Of a stretch of DNA of 64,000 nt, positions 20,074 through 29,185 are shown one piece after another. The stretch covers positions 55,359 to 119,358 of the forward strand of contig JAFAVK010000052.1 of assembly GCA_019242475.1 (NCBI GenBank). The letters are read 5' to 3'. Numbering within the stretch: the stretch's first letter is position 1; each line of letters opens with the position of its first letter. The translations under genes were made by a program, and so were the position numbers. Source of the DNA: Acidobacteriota bacterium (GTDB lineage: Bacteria > Acidobacteriota > Blastocatellia > Pyrinomonadales > Pyrinomonadaceae). The notes below the pieces were generated by a model, which saw only the letters and a list, made by a program, of their open reading frames with translations, was not told where the DNA came from and did no database searches.

Positions 20074-21239
20074 TGAAGGCGACAGTGAAGGCACAAGGCA
20101 CAAGGCACAAGGCAAAGGGCACAAGTGTGGGCGCGGTACGCGTTCGAAGTTTTTCCCTTTTGATTTTTGCCTTGTGCCTTGTGCCTTGTGCCTTGACGCT
20201 TGCCGGCTGCGGCAAACGCCGGCCGCCGCAGCCGCCGGTCGAGAGAGTCCCGCAGCGCACGGAGCTTCTCTCCGGCGTGCAGCGCGGCAACCAGGTCATC
20301 CTGAACTGGCCCGCGCCGCGCCGCAACGCCTCCGACGAGAGCGTCCAGAGCATCAGGAGGGTCGATGTCTACCGCCTCGCCGAGGCCATCGACGACCCCC
20401 TGCCCCTGACCGAAGAGGAGTTCTCCGCGCGCGCGAACCTCATCGGCTCGGTCACCTCCGAGCAGATCGCCGGGGCCAAAGAGACGCTCGCATACACGGA
20501 CGAGCTTTCGCTCTCCGAGCCCGTGCGCCTGCGTTACGCCGTGCGCTACGTCAACTCCGCGGGGCAGCGCGCCTCCTTCTCGAACTTCCTCCTCATCGAG
20601 CCGGCCGCGAGCGTCAGCCAGCCGCCGGTCGTCGCACAGAACCCGGAGGTCAGGGAGAACGCCGTCACCGTCCGCTGGGAGGCGCCCGCCGCGAACGTCG
20701 ATAACACGCGGCCCGCGAACCTGCTCGGCTATAACGTCTACCGCTCCGCGCGCTCGCAGAACGCGCCGGCCCAGACGCCTCTCAATTCGAGGCCGGTCAA
20801 CGCTCTGAGCTTCGCCGACCAGACCTTCGCCTTCGGCGAAGAGTACGTCTACGTCGTCCGCGCCGTCTCGCTCGGCACGGGCGGCGAGCCGGTCGAGAGC
20901 CTCAACTCGAACCCCGTCCAGGTCACGCCGGAAGATAAGTTTCCCCCCGCGGCCCCGACCGGCCTGACCCTCGCCGCCGCCGCGACGCCCCTGCGCATCT
21001 CCGTCTTCTTCGCGGCCAACCAGGAGCGCGACATCGCCGGCTACAACGTCTTTCGCTCCACAGACCCCGCCCTGCCGAAAGACCAGTGGACGAAGCTCAA
21101 CCGGAATCTGCTGGAACGCACGACCTTTCAGGACGAGGCCGTCAAGTCAGGGCAGCGTTATTACTACTACGTCACGGCCGTCGATAAGGCCGGCAACGTC
21201 TCGAACCCTTCCGACGTGCAGTCCGAGACCGTCCCTTAA
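20073..21239 (+). CDS. Lipoprotein with fibronectin type III-like domains
   Basis: The 388-residue product has a basic N-terminus, a hydrophobic core and the lipobox LAGC, so it should be a membrane-anchored lipoprotein. The body shows at least two fibronectin-III-like modules ([26 protein letters not shown]; then [25 protein letters not shown]). Remarkably, the signal peptide is encoded by the hairpin repeat at 20088-20195. The left arm gives a basic 7-residue period (KAQGTRH) and the right arm a hydrophobic one (ALCLVPC). A GTG at 20127 inside the loop would give a shorter signal peptide and is a possible alternative start. Function is unknown; probably extracytoplasmic binding or structure. 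Confidence 0.8.
20088..20195. repeat. Heptad-repeat hairpin (AAGGCAC units) inside a coding region
   Basis: The left arm is tandem AAGGCAC units (20088-20116 paired) and the right arm (20166-20194) is its exact reverse complement over 29 bases. The loop is 49 bases. Unlike the other hairpins of this type, it lies within the 5' end of a lipoprotein gene. Confidence 0.9.
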
Positions 21240-21262
21240 GTCTCTCCAGAGCTTCAAACAAG

Positions 21263-22072
21263 ATGAGAATCTGCCGCTTCACAGACCCTTCGACACAGCG
21301 CCCCGCCTTCGGCGCCATAGAGGGCTCGGAGGTCTTCAGGCTCGAAGGTGACCTGTCCGCGGGGAACCTCTCCCTCGAACGCTCCGAGCCCTCCATCCGA
21401 CTCTCCGACGCGCGGCTTCTGCCGCCGGTCACGCCCTCAAAAATCGTCTGCGTCGGGCGCAACTACCGCGAGCACGCCGCAGAATTGGGGAACCCGATGC
21501 CTTTAGAGCCGCTCCTCTTCCTCAAAGCGCCTTCGACCATCGTCGGCGACGGCGATTTGATAGAGCTTCCCGAATTGTCCCGGAGGGTCGAGCACGAGGG
21601 CGAACTCGCCGTCGTTATCGGACGGAGGTGCCGCCGCCTCCCGCCCGACGAAGACCCGCTCGCCTACGTCCTCGGTTATACATGCCTCAACGACGTGACC
21701 GCGCGCGACCTACAACGCAAGGACGTGCAGTTCACACGCGGCAAATCCTTCGACACCTTCTGCCCCGTCGGCCCCTACATCGTCACCGGCCTCGACCCTT
21801 CCGACCTCAAAGTCGAGACGCGCGTCAACGGCCAGGTGCGCCAGAGCGGCCGCACCAGCGCGATGGCCTTCCCCGTCGCGCACGTCATCCGTTACATCTC
21901 GCAAGCGATGACGTTGGAGCCGGGAGACCTGATCGCGACGGGGACGCCCGCGGGGGTCGGGCCGCTCCTCGACGGCGACGTGTGCGAGGTCGAAGTTGAA
22001 GGCATCGGGACGCTCCGCAACACCGTCCGGGCACGCGCGCCTGAGCCGAAAGAATCTCTGACGGACGTTTAA
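21263..22072 (+). CDS. Fumarylacetoacetate hydrolase (FAH) family protein
   Basis: The family contains Mg-dependent C-C hydrolases, decarboxylases and isomerases acting on acylpyruvate-like compounds. The catalytic core starts at [16 protein letters not shown] near residue 61, with metal-binding [11 protein letters not shown], the NDVTARDLQ motif, [15 protein letters not shown] and GTPAGVG. An N-terminal domain of about 55 residues precedes it, as in the YcgM/HpaG-like branch. The substrate cannot be read from the sequence. It starts 23 bases after the lipoprotein gene and is followed after 7 bases by a DUF402 gene. Confidence 0.88.
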   Translation: MRICRFTDPSTQRPAFGAIEGSEVFRLEGDLSAGNLSLERSEPSIRLSDARLLPPVTPSKIVCVGRNYREHAAELGNPMPLEPLLFLKAPSTIVGDGDLIELPELSRRVEHEGELAVVIGRRCRRLPPDEDPLAYVLGYTCLNDVTARDLQRKDVQFTRGKSFDTFCPVGPYIVTGLDPSDLKVETRVNGQVRQSGRTSAMAFPVAHVIRYISQAMTLEPGDLIATGTPAGVGPLLDGDVCEVEVEGIGTLRNTVRARAPEPKESLTDV

Positions 22073-22079
22073 GTATTCG

Positions 22080-22577
22080 ATGAAGGAAGGCGGGACAGAA
22101 CCGTTCGAGATCGTCGTCCGCTCCTGCAAACACGACGGCCGCGTCCACCGCAGTTGGCCCGCGCGCGTCGCGCGGCGCGAAGGCTCCCTCGTCGTCCTCG
22201 ACGCCTTCTTCGCGGAGGAGATAAGGCACGCACTCATCGGCACCATCGAGGCGGGGACTCTGAGCACCGAGTTCTTCTGGACGGATCGCTGGTACAGCGT
22301 CTTCCGCTTCCAGTCGCCCGACGGCCGCCTCCTCAAGTTCTACTGCAACGTCAACACCCCGCCGACCTTCGAGTCCGGCGCACTCACCTTCGTAGACCTC
22401 GACGTTGACGTTCTCGTTCAACCCGACCACTCCTTCGAAGTCCTCGACGAGGATGAGTTCGAACGTCACGCGGAGCTTTATCAATACCCAGACCTGTACC
22501 GCTCCAACGTTAAGAAAGCACTCGACGAGCTTCGAGGTTTAATCGAGAACAGGCAGTTCCCCTTCGACTTCGCATGA
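22080..22577 (+). CDS. DUF402 domain protein
   Basis: The 165-residue protein has the DUF402 core (WYSVFRFQSPDGRLLKFYCNVNTPPTFES, then LTFVDLDVDVLVQPD and VLDEDEFERHAELYQYP). Characterised relatives are metal-dependent nucleoside di- or triphosphate phosphatases and the FomD protein; others are fused to RNA-binding modules. The acidic metal-binding residues are present. It is 7 bases after the FAH-family gene, so cotranscription is likely. The specific substrate is unknown. Confidence 0.8.
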   Translation: MKEGGTEPFEIVVRSCKHDGRVHRSWPARVARREGSLVVLDAFFAEEIRHALIGTIEAGTLSTEFFWTDRWYSVFRFQSPDGRLLKFYCNVNTPPTFESGALTFVDLDVDVLVQPDHSFEVLDEDEFERHAELYQYPDLYRSNVKKALDELRGLIENRQFPFDFA

Positions 22578-22670
22578 CTCTCAAGTATCCGTGGAACGTG
22601 AGCCTGAGCCTTTTGCATAACTCGAAGCTTACCCTTTACGTTCGAAAAGTCGTCCCCCGCCGGCGGCCTC

Positions 22671-22716
22671 AGGTAAGAGTTGAAGGGTCGGCGCGCCGAC
22701 CCTTCAACTCTTACCT
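22671..22716. repeat. 46 bp perfect palindrome
   Basis: Two 23-base arms without loop meet at ggtcggcg/cgccgacc; the outer part reads aggtaagagttgaag. It stands between the DUF402 gene and the carboxylase gene, both on +. It could be a terminator or a protein-binding site. The central 14 bases (GTCGGCGCGCCGAC) recur at 29021-29034. Confidence 0.85.
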
Positions 22717-22795
22717 TTCAAGCTCCATCTCAAACGCCGCGCGTGTACAAATCCCCGCTTATCATTCATAATCCCGCGGCGTTACTTCTCGACCT

Positions 22796-24367
22796 ATGAA
22801 ACCCGAACCGGCCGGACACACGCACAAGTCAAAACTCGAACAGCTCCTCGAGCGGCAGCGCCGCGCGTCGGAGGGCGGCGGCGCCGCGCGCACCGCGCGC
22901 CAGCACGAGGCGGGCAAATGGACTGCGCGCGAGCGCATCGAGTTCTTCCTCGACGAGGGCACCTTCGAGGAGTTCGACCAGCTCGTCGTCCACCGCTCGC
23001 GCGACTTCGGCCTGGACAGACAGCTCTTCCCCGGCGACGGAGTCGTCACCGGCCACGGCCTCGTGGACGGCCGCCGCGTCTTCGTCTTCGCGCAGGATTT
23101 TACGGTCTTCGGCGGCTCCCTCTCCGAGACGCACGCCGAGAAGATCTGCAAGGTTCTGGACACCGCGATGCGCGTCGGCGCCCCCGTCGTCGGCCTCAAC
23201 GATTCGGGCGGGGCGCGCATTCAGGAGGGCGTCGTCTCCCTGGGCGGCTACGCGGACATCTTCCTGCGCAACACGCTCGCCTCGGGCGTCGTCCCGCAGA
23301 TCAGCTGCATCATGGGGCCTTGCGCCGGCGGCGCCGTCTACAGCCCCGCCATCACCGACTTCAACGTGATGGTCAAGCACACCTCCTACATGTTCATCAC
23401 CGGCCCCGAGGTGATCCGCACCGTCACGCACGAGGACGTTTCGAAGGAGGAGCTGGGCGGCGCCGACACGCACAACAGCGTCTCGGGCGTCGCGCACTTC
23501 GCCGCGGACTCCGACGAGCAGGCCCTCCTGCTCGTGCGCGAGCTGCTCTCCTTCATCCCCTCCAACAACCTGGAGGACGCGCCCCGCCTGGAGACGAACG
23601 ACCCGCCCGAACGGCGCGTCGAGTCGCTCAACACGCTCGTCCCCGAAGCTTCCAACCAGCCCTACGACATGCGCGACGCCCTCCACGCGGTCGTGGACGA
23701 AGGGTACTTCTTCGAAGTCCAGGAGCACTACGCCCCGAACATCGTCGTCGGGTTCGCGCGCCTCGGCGGCCGGAGCGTCGGCCTCGTCGCCAACCAGCCC
23801 GCCTACCTCGCGGGCGTGCTCGACATCGACGCCTCGGTCAAGGGCGCGCGCTTCGTCCGCTTCTGCGACTGCTTCAACATCCCGCTCGTCGTCTTCGAGG
23901 ACGTGCCCGGCTTCCTGCCCGGCGTGCGCCAGGAGCACGCCGGCATCATCAGGCACGGGGCGAAACTCCTCTACGCCTTCGCCGAGGCGACGGTGCCCAA
24001 GGTCACCGTCATCACGCGCAAGGCTTACGGCGGCGCCTACTGCGTCATGGCCTCGAAGCACATCCGCACGGACGTTAACTTCGCCTGGCCGACGGCCGAG
24101 ATCGCCGTCATGGGCGCGGAGGGCGCGGTCGGGATTCTCTACCGGCGTGAGATTGCAGAGGCGGCGGATCAGGAGACGGCCCGTCGGACGCGCGTCGCGG
24201 AGTTCGAGGAGAAGTTTGCCAACCCTTACGTCGCGGCCGAGCGCGGGTTTATAGACGAGATCATAGAGCCCGCGCTGACGCGCCGGAAGCTCATCGGTGC
24301 CCTCTCGATGCTCGAAAACAAGAGGGACACGAACCCTCCCAAGAAGCACGGGAACATCCCCCTCTGA
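22796..24367 (+). CDS. Acyl-CoA carboxylase beta subunit (propionyl-CoA carboxylase-like)
   Basis: This is the carboxyltransferase subunit that moves CO2 from biotin to an acyl-CoA such as propionyl-CoA. Both crotonase-like halves are present: the N-domain with [21 protein letters not shown] and [14 protein letters not shown], and the C-domain with [24 protein letters not shown] and [10 protein letters not shown]. At the position that in Streptomyces enzymes helps choose the acyl group (Asp in strict propionyl-CoA enzymes), this protein has Cys, so the substrate range is uncertain. The length of 523 residues is normal. No biotin carboxylase or biotin carrier gene is adjacent. A terminator hairpin follows at 24393. 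Confidence 0.9.
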   Translation: MKPEPAGHTHKSKLEQLLERQRRASEGGGAARTARQHEAGKWTARERIEFFLDEGTFEEFDQLVVHRSRDFGLDRQLFPGDGVVTGHGLVDGRRVFVFAQDFTVFGGSLSETHAEKICKVLDTAMRVGAPVVGLNDSGGARIQEGVVSLGGYADIFLRNTLASGVVPQISCIMGPCAGGAVYSPAITDFNVMVKHTSYMFITGPEVIRTVTHEDVSKEELGGADTHNSVSGVAHFAADSDEQALLLVRELLSFIPSNNLEDAPRLETNDPPERRVESLNTLVPEASNQPYDMRDALHAVVDEGYFFEVQEHYAPNIVVGFARLGGRSVGLVANQPAYLAGVLDIDASVKGARFVRFCDCFNIPLVVFEDVPGFLPGVRQEHAGIIRHGAKLLYAFAEATVPKVTVITRKAYGGAYCVMASKHIRTDVNFAWPTAEIAVMGAEGAVGILYRREIAEAADQETARRTRVAEFEEKFANPYVAAERGFIDEIIEPALTRRKLIGALSMLENKRDTNPPKKHGNIPL

Positions 24368-24392
24368 AGGGGTAAAGCACCTCGCCAAAATT

Positions 24393-24427
24393 GAAAGGCG
24401 CGCGAGATTGAATCTCGCGCGCCTTTC
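24393..24427. terminator. Convergent hairpin terminator
   Basis: Arms gaaaggcgcgcgagatt and aatctcgcgcgcctttc (17 bases each) are perfectly complementary around a single G. The site lies between the convergent carboxylase and S41-like genes and would work on both strands. Confidence 0.75.
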
Positions 24428-24449
24428 GACGTGTGCGATGCTCGTCCTT

Positions 24450-25751
24450 TTAGGCTGGACGCTGCGGGGTCTGCGCCGGCTTGTTCTCGCGCAGGAGTTC
24501 GAGCGCCTTCTTCAACTGCACGTCTTCGGGCTGCTGCTTGGGCGAGGCGGCGTCGGGCGAAACCTCCCTGCGGTCTGCGGGGGCGTTGGTGTTCGGCTGC
24601 GCGATGGCGTCGTCGTCGTTGCCGGTCAGGTCTTCGGGGTCAATCGCATCGGCCAGCTCGGGCGCCTTGACCTCGACCGTCGGCTTCACGCCCTCGCCGA
24701 GGAAAGCCTTGCCCGTCGAAGAGGCCCACTTGACCGTCGTCAGGAGCAGCCCGTCGCCCGCGCGCAGCGTGAACAACTGCTGCTCGGCGCCCGCGCCGAA
24801 GCTCTTGACGCCGACCACGTCGCCGCGCTTGTGATCGACGAAGGCTGAGGCCACGACCTCCGCCGCGGCGGCAGTCCCGCGGTCGATCAGCACCGCGGTC
24901 GGCCCTTCGAAGAGGACGGCCTTCGGGTCGGCCGTGAAAGTCTTCTGGGGCTTGTTCCCGCGCCCGACCGTCTGCGCCAGAGTCCCCTCCTTGATGAAGA
25001 GGTTCGCGACCTTCACGCCCTCTTCGAGCGAGCCGCCGGCGACGCTCCGCAAGTCGAGCACGATCTTCTGCGCGCCCTGCTTCTGTAAAAGCTCCTGCAA
25101 ACGCGCCTTCACGTCCGCGGCCTCGCCGTCCGCGAGACTGTTGACCTTGACGACGCCGACCTTTCCGGCCTCCATCCGCGCCTCCGCGGCGGGGACGGAG
25201 ACGGAGCCGCGCTTGACGTTCAGGACGAACGGGCGCGTGCCCGCCCGCAGGACGCGCAGCTTGACCTCGCTCCCGGGCGCGCCGTTCAGAAGCTGGCGCG
25301 CGTCGTAGAGCGAGATGTCGCGCGTCGCCTTCCCGTCGATGTACTCGATGATGTCGCCCGCCTGCAAGCCCGCCTGTTCGGCCGGCCCGCCCTTCACGGG
25401 GGCGATGACGTAGAGGTAGGAGGCGAACTGCGAAAGCTCCGCGCCGATGCCGGACTGCCCCTTCTGGTTGGCGGGGCTGAAGTTCTTGACCTGCTCGGTC
25501 GTCAGGTAGGTCGAGTACGGGTCGAGGCCGTAGGCCAGACCCCGCAGGGCGCCCGCCCGAACCTTGTTCAGATCGGGCTCGTCCACGTAGTCGTCCTGTA
25601 TGTGCCGCAGGACGCTCTCGAAGATTCGGAGCTGCGCGCCCGGGTCGTTCTGCTGCTGCTGCGCGTTGATCGACATCCAGCCGCCGACGACGGCGTAGAG
25701 CGCCAGCGAAGCGGAGAAGACGACGAGAAGGAACTTACTGCGAAAAGACAT
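24450..25751 (-). CDS. S41-family (CtpA-like) protein lacking the catalytic Ser and Lys
   Basis: The architecture is that of a carboxy-terminal processing protease: signal anchor (LLVVFSASLALYAVVGG), N-terminal helical region, PDZ domain around residues 90-175 (SGIGAELS, GLQAGDIIEYIDG) and an S41 core (IVLDLRSVAGGSLEEGVKVANLF). In active members the nucleophile region reads GSASASE and the general base lies in TFGKG. Here the same places read GTAAAAEVV and SFGAGAE, so both Ser and Lys are Ala. It therefore looks like a periplasmic pseudoprotease that may keep substrate binding or scaffolding. The tail is Pro/Gln-rich. It is a single gene, convergent to the carboxylase and divergent from ruvX. 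Confidence 0.85.
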   Translation of the reverse strand: MSFRSKFLLVVFSASLALYAVVGGWMSINAQQQQNDPGAQLRIFESVLRHIQDDYVDEPDLNKVRAGALRGLAYGLDPYSTYLTTEQVKNFSPANQKGQSGIGAELSQFASYLYVIAPVKGGPAEQAGLQAGDIIEYIDGKATRDISLYDARQLLNGAPGSEVKLRVLRAGTRPFVLNVKRGSVSVPAAEARMEAGKVGVVKVNSLADGEAADVKARLQELLQKQGAQKIVLDLRSVAGGSLEEGVKVANLFIKEGTLAQTVGRGNKPQKTFTADPKAVLFEGPTAVLIDRGTAAAAEVVASAFVDHKRGDVVGVKSFGAGAEQQLFTLRAGDGLLLTTVKWASSTGKAFLGEGVKPTVEVKAPELADAIDPEDLTGNDDDAIAQPNTNAPADRREVSPDAASPKQQPEDVQLKKALELLRENKPAQTPQRPA

Positions 25752-25961
25752 CGAGCACCTCTAATTCCACTCAAACCCTTAAAAAAAGCGCTTCAGCCCG
25801 ACGAAGGGCCGACCTCGTCCGAACCCACGGGTCGGATGATACAGTAGCCAACGACGGCGCGCAAGCCGTCTAAGTGGCAGAATTGTCAAGGGTTGCGTTA
25901 TACTCCGCGCCGGCCGAAGGCGCAGATTTCATCCAAAAAAGCGAGTCGGGAAGGTCTACAG

Positions 25962-26390
25962 TTGCAGGGCCGTGTCCTCGCCATCGACATGGGTTCGAAG
26001 AGAGTCGGCCTAGCCGTCTCGGACGAATTGCGCCTGACCGTCCGGGCACTCGCGCCCCTGCCACGCACCCCCTGGAAGCGTCTGCTCAGCTCACTCGCCG
26101 AACTTTGCGAGCAGTTTGACGTGCGGAGCATAGTCCTGGGTTTGCCGCTCCGCCTCGACGGCGACGAAGGCGATGCCGCGCAGGAGGTCAGGCGCCTCGG
26201 GCGCAACCTGCAACTCTCGCTCAAGCTCCCGATCTTTTTTCAGGACGAGCGCCTCACCTCCAGAGAGGCCGAAAGCTCCCTGCGCGAGCGCGGCCTTCGG
26301 GCCTCCGAAATCTCAGACCGGGTTGACAGCGAAGCCGCATCTATAATCTTGAGTGACTTTCTTGAAGCTCAGAACCGGGCCGAAAGTTAA
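25962..26390 (+). CDS. ruvX: RuvX/YqgF-type Holliday-junction-resolvase-like nuclease
   Basis: The RNase H-fold protein of the YqgF family is implicated in 16S rRNA 5'-end maturation and resolvase-like activity. Visible are the N-terminal VLAIDMGSKRVGLAVSDE with the first catalytic Asp, the IVLGLPLRLDGDEG segment, and DERLTSREAE with further acidic residues. The track begins at TTG 25893. The TTG at 25962, seven bases after GGAAGG, gives the usual 142 residues. A TATACT at 25899-25904 may be its -10 box, also favouring the later start. It is followed by mltG, a common neighbour of this gene. Confidence 0.9.
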   Translation: MQGRVLAIDMGSKRVGLAVSDELRLTVRALAPLPRTPWKRLLSSLAELCEQFDVRSIVLGLPLRLDGDEGDAAQEVRRLGRNLQLSLKLPIFFQDERLTSREAESSLRERGLRASEISDRVDSEAASIILSDFLEAQNRAES

Positions 26391-26433
26391 GACCCGCGGC
26401 TGAGCTTCTACTTCAGACCACACGAGATATGTA

Positions 26434-27549
26434 ATGACTTTTAAAAGAGTTATCCTTTCATTCTTCATCATTCTCATCATCGCCTGCGCGGGCTCTCTCC
26501 TGTGGATTCGCAACGAGCTACAGACGCCCAGGCCCCACTCCCAGAGCGAGAAGTACGTCGCCATCCCCAAAGGCTCCACCCCGGATGAGATTATTAATAA
26601 CCTGGAAAGTCTCGGCGTTATCAGACACGGATGGCTTTTGCGGCTCTACGTGCGTGCGAACGGTTCGGGTCAACGCCTGAAGGCGGGCGAATACCGCTTC
26701 CCCTCGCCCATCTCCCCCCTGTCTGTTCTCAGAAAACTCGAAGAGGGCGAGCAGCGTCTGGGCCGCCTGACCGTCATCGAGGGCTGGACGCGCTGGGACA
26801 TCGCCGCACTCCTCGCGAGGATTCCGGAATTAAAACTCCAGAGCCCGGAAGAGGCTCTGGCACTCTTCGACGACACAAGCTCCATCCGCGACATCGACCC
26901 CGAGGCCAAAAATCTCGAAGGCTACCTCTACCCGGACACGTACAGTTTTCAGCCGGACGCGACGCCGCGGCAGGTCGTCGAAACGATGGTGAAGCGCTTC
27001 CGGCAGGTCTGGGGCGAGTTGTCGGCGAAGCACGCCCCGCCGCCCGGCCTGAGCCCGCGCGAGTTGGTCACCGTCGCCTCGCTCGTCGAGACCGAGTCGA
27101 AGCTTTCGGACGAGCGCCCGGTCGTCGCCTCCGTCATCTACAACCGGCTCAGGCGGGACATCCCGCTCGGCATCGACTCGACCGTCATCTACGCCTCGAA
27201 GGCCGCCGGCAAGTGGAGGAACAACGGCAAGGTCTACCAGAGCGACCTCGACCGCGATTCGCCCTACAACACGCGCAAAGTGCGTGGGCTGCCGCCCGGC
27301 CCCATCGCCTCACCGGGTCAAAGCTCTCTCGAAGCGGCGCTCGGCCCGGCGCAGACCGACTTCATCTACTACGTCCGCGAGCCCTCGCGTAACGACGGCG
27401 CGCACAACTTCTACGACAACGAGGCGGACTTCCAGCGCGGCGTGCAGGCCCTGCGCGAGTGGGAGCGCAACCGCAACGCGAACGTTTCCGCGACGCCCAC
27501 GCCCTCGGAAGGGACTGACGTGACAACTCAGCCGTCCCCCTCCCCTTAA
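26434..27549 (+). CDS. mltG: Endolytic peptidoglycan transglycosylase MltG
   Basis: MltG is an inner-membrane enzyme that cuts nascent glycan strands and so ends their polymerisation. It has one N-terminal membrane helix (VILSFFIILIIACAGSLLW), a LysM-like region (YVAIPKGSTPDEIINNL), and the catalytic YceG domain with GYLYPDTYSF, the catalytic Glu in ASLVETES, SVIYNRL, and the closing RGLPPGPIASPG. The C-terminal 25 residues are a Thr/Pro/Ser-rich tail. It starts 43 bases after ruvX, suggesting an operon. Confidence 0.94.
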   Translation: MTFKRVILSFFIILIIACAGSLLWIRNELQTPRPHSQSEKYVAIPKGSTPDEIINNLESLGVIRHGWLLRLYVRANGSGQRLKAGEYRFPSPISPLSVLRKLEEGEQRLGRLTVIEGWTRWDIAALLARIPELKLQSPEEALALFDDTSSIRDIDPEAKNLEGYLYPDTYSFQPDATPRQVVETMVKRFRQVWGELSAKHAPPPGLSPRELVTVASLVETESKLSDERPVVASVIYNRLRRDIPLGIDSTVIYASKAAGKWRNNGKVYQSDLDRDSPYNTRKVRGLPPGPIASPGQSSLEAALGPAQTDFIYYVREPSRNDGAHNFYDNEADFQRGVQALREWERNRNANVSATPTPSEGTDVTTQPSPSP

Positions 27550-27667
27550 AATGGCATCTAAACTTTCGCGCCTCGGAGTAAGTCTTGAATTCGTCTGTTC
27601 GTTGCATTATGCTCGCAGGCGTTTCCCTCTTGAATAGTTTGCAAGGTCAGGGCAAAAGGGGCTTTCC

Positions 27668-28309
27668 ATGAAAAAGCTTTTCGCAATCGGGCTTCTCTTT
27701 TTCGCTTGCACCGTCTGCGCCGCACAGGAGAAGGGCGTCGATCAGCAGAACGACCGCATCCGCGACAGCAGCACCAATCAGCAGCCGGCCGTCAACGGCC
27801 GCAAGGTGGACAACGGCGTCGGCCGCGGCATCGACTTCGGCAAAGGCAAGACGCAGCAGCCGCCCCCCGTCCCAAACCCTTACCGCTTCCAGGCCCCAAA
27901 CGACGTGCTGACGAAGGCGGCACTGGAGTTGATGCGCGAGAGGAAGCTCATCCTCGACGAGACGGTCTCGAAGCCGGAGACCGGACTGCTCGTCTCACAG
28001 CCTTACACCTTCACCCGCGGCACCGTCGTCACCTCCTCGGAGCTTTTCCGCCTCGCGGAGGTGCCGCGCACGGAGCAGGGCAACTGGACGCGGGGCCGCT
28101 ACACGCTCGTCATCGAAATCCAGCCCATCGACAGCTCTAACACGAACGTCTCGGTCAACGCGCGCGTCGAGGGCCGGAGCGACAACGTGCTCGGCGCCGA
28201 GTGGCTCTCGCTCAAGAGCAACGGGACGGCCGAAGAGGAGTTTCTCGTGGCGCTCATCACGAAGGTCACGGGCACCCCGCCGCCGGGCCACGAACAGGAT
28301 CAGCAGTAG
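27668..28309 (+). CDS. Secreted protein of unknown function
   Basis: The 213-residue product begins with a clear signal peptide (KKLFAIGLLFFACTVCAAQ). A Gln/Asn-rich linker with PPPVPNPYRF follows, then a domain of about 130 residues (LTKAALELMRERKLILDET, LVIEIQPIDSSNTNVSVNARVEG, EEEFLVALITKVTG). Predicted alternating helices and strands loosely recall outer-membrane assembly lipoproteins of the BamC/NlpB sort, but no family is claimed. The ribosome site is weak (AAAAGGGG upstream). It is the first of four consecutive extracytoplasmic-protein genes. Confidence 0.7.
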   Translation: MKKLFAIGLLFFACTVCAAQEKGVDQQNDRIRDSSTNQQPAVNGRKVDNGVGRGIDFGKGKTQQPPPVPNPYRFQAPNDVLTKAALELMRERKLILDETVSKPETGLLVSQPYTFTRGTVVTSSELFRLAEVPRTEQGNWTRGRYTLVIEIQPIDSSNTNVSVNARVEGRSDNVLGAEWLSLKSNGTAEEEFLVALITKVTGTPPPGHEQDQQ

Positions 28310-28415
28310 CGGCCGCCGGCCGCGGCGAACGGGCGTTGTGCCCGACAGCTTAAATCTTTAAGTTTGAACGTTGAAGGGGCGGGAAGCTCAACCATCAGTC
28401 GAACAAAGCAGTAAG

Positions 28416-28988
28416 ATGATCCATCTCAGACACCTCCTCGCGGCCGGCCTCAAGCCTGCCCTCACGCTGGCACTCCTCCCCTTTCTGATTCTGTCGGGCT
28501 GTCAGAAGGCCCCGGACGCTCCGCGGCAGAAGGCGGCACAGGCGACGCCGACTCCGAAGCCGGAGCCCCAGGCTCACGTCTTCGTGGACGAGGCTCTGCT
28601 GGCCAAGCCCTACGCAATCATCGGCGGCGCGGTGCAGAACGTCGGCAAAGAGAGGCTCGAAAAGCTCTCGGTACAGGTCGAGCTGAGGCGCAGGGCGGAC
28701 TCCGGCGTCGAGACGCGCGAGATCAAGGTCGAGCCGGCCGACCTCGAGCCGGGGCAGCAGGGCAAGTTCACGCTCAAAGTTCTGTCGGAGGAGTGGAGCG
28801 GGTCGCGCGTGGTCGGGCTCAAGAGCGGCGCGCGCGCCGGGGAGGTCGCCTTCAGGTCACTGCCCGGAGCGAAACGGCCGCCCGAGAAGATTAAGGATAA
28901 CGTCATCATCGTCAAGACTCCGTCCAAGAAGAAGTCTGGCGGGGACGACTTCATCAACACGCCCGACACGCCCTACAGCGTTCCTTAA
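28416..28988 (+). CDS. Lipoprotein with FxLYD-like beta domain
   Basis: The lipobox LSGC follows a hydrophobic core (LTLALLPFLIL), so the protein is probably lipid-anchored. A Pro/Lys-rich linker precedes an Ig-like beta module (YAIIGGAVQNVGKERLEKLSVQVELRR, then LEPGQQGKFTLKVLS) similar to FxLYD-type domains used in extracytoplasmic proteins. The C-terminus is charged and ends TPDTPYSVP. The track start (TTG 28371) adds 15 non-hydrophobic residues before the signal; the ATG at 28416 is preferred. Function unknown. Confidence 0.7.
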   Translation: MIHLRHLLAAGLKPALTLALLPFLILSGCQKAPDAPRQKAAQATPTPKPEPQAHVFVDEALLAKPYAIIGGAVQNVGKERLEKLSVQVELRRRADSGVETREIKVEPADLEPGQQGKFTLKVLSEEWSGSRVVGLKSGARAGEVAFRSLPGAKRPPEKIKDNVIIVKTPSKKKSGGDDFINTPDTPYSVP

Positions 28989-29020
28989 AGCGTCGGCGAA
29001 GCTCGCGTCCTGCTTTAAGA

Positions 29021-29034
29021 GTCGGCGCGCCGAC
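29021..29034. repeat. 14 bp perfect palindrome GTCGGCGCGCCGAC
   Basis: The same 14 bases form the centre of the 46 bp palindrome at 22671-22716. It lies in the 197-base gap between two secreted-protein genes and could be a protein-binding site or part of a short hairpin. Confidence 0.5.
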
Positions 29035-29185
29035 AAAGTTCACGTAAAGCGTTTAGAGAAGAACTCTAACAGACTCTCGCCTTGCAACCCGGCGTCTCTT
29101 CGGCGGCATCCCTAACTTCGAGGCACGTGTTACACTTCTCAGGCGCTCGCGGAAAGTTCTGTAGGGGAGTCTTCAGGCCGTTCTC

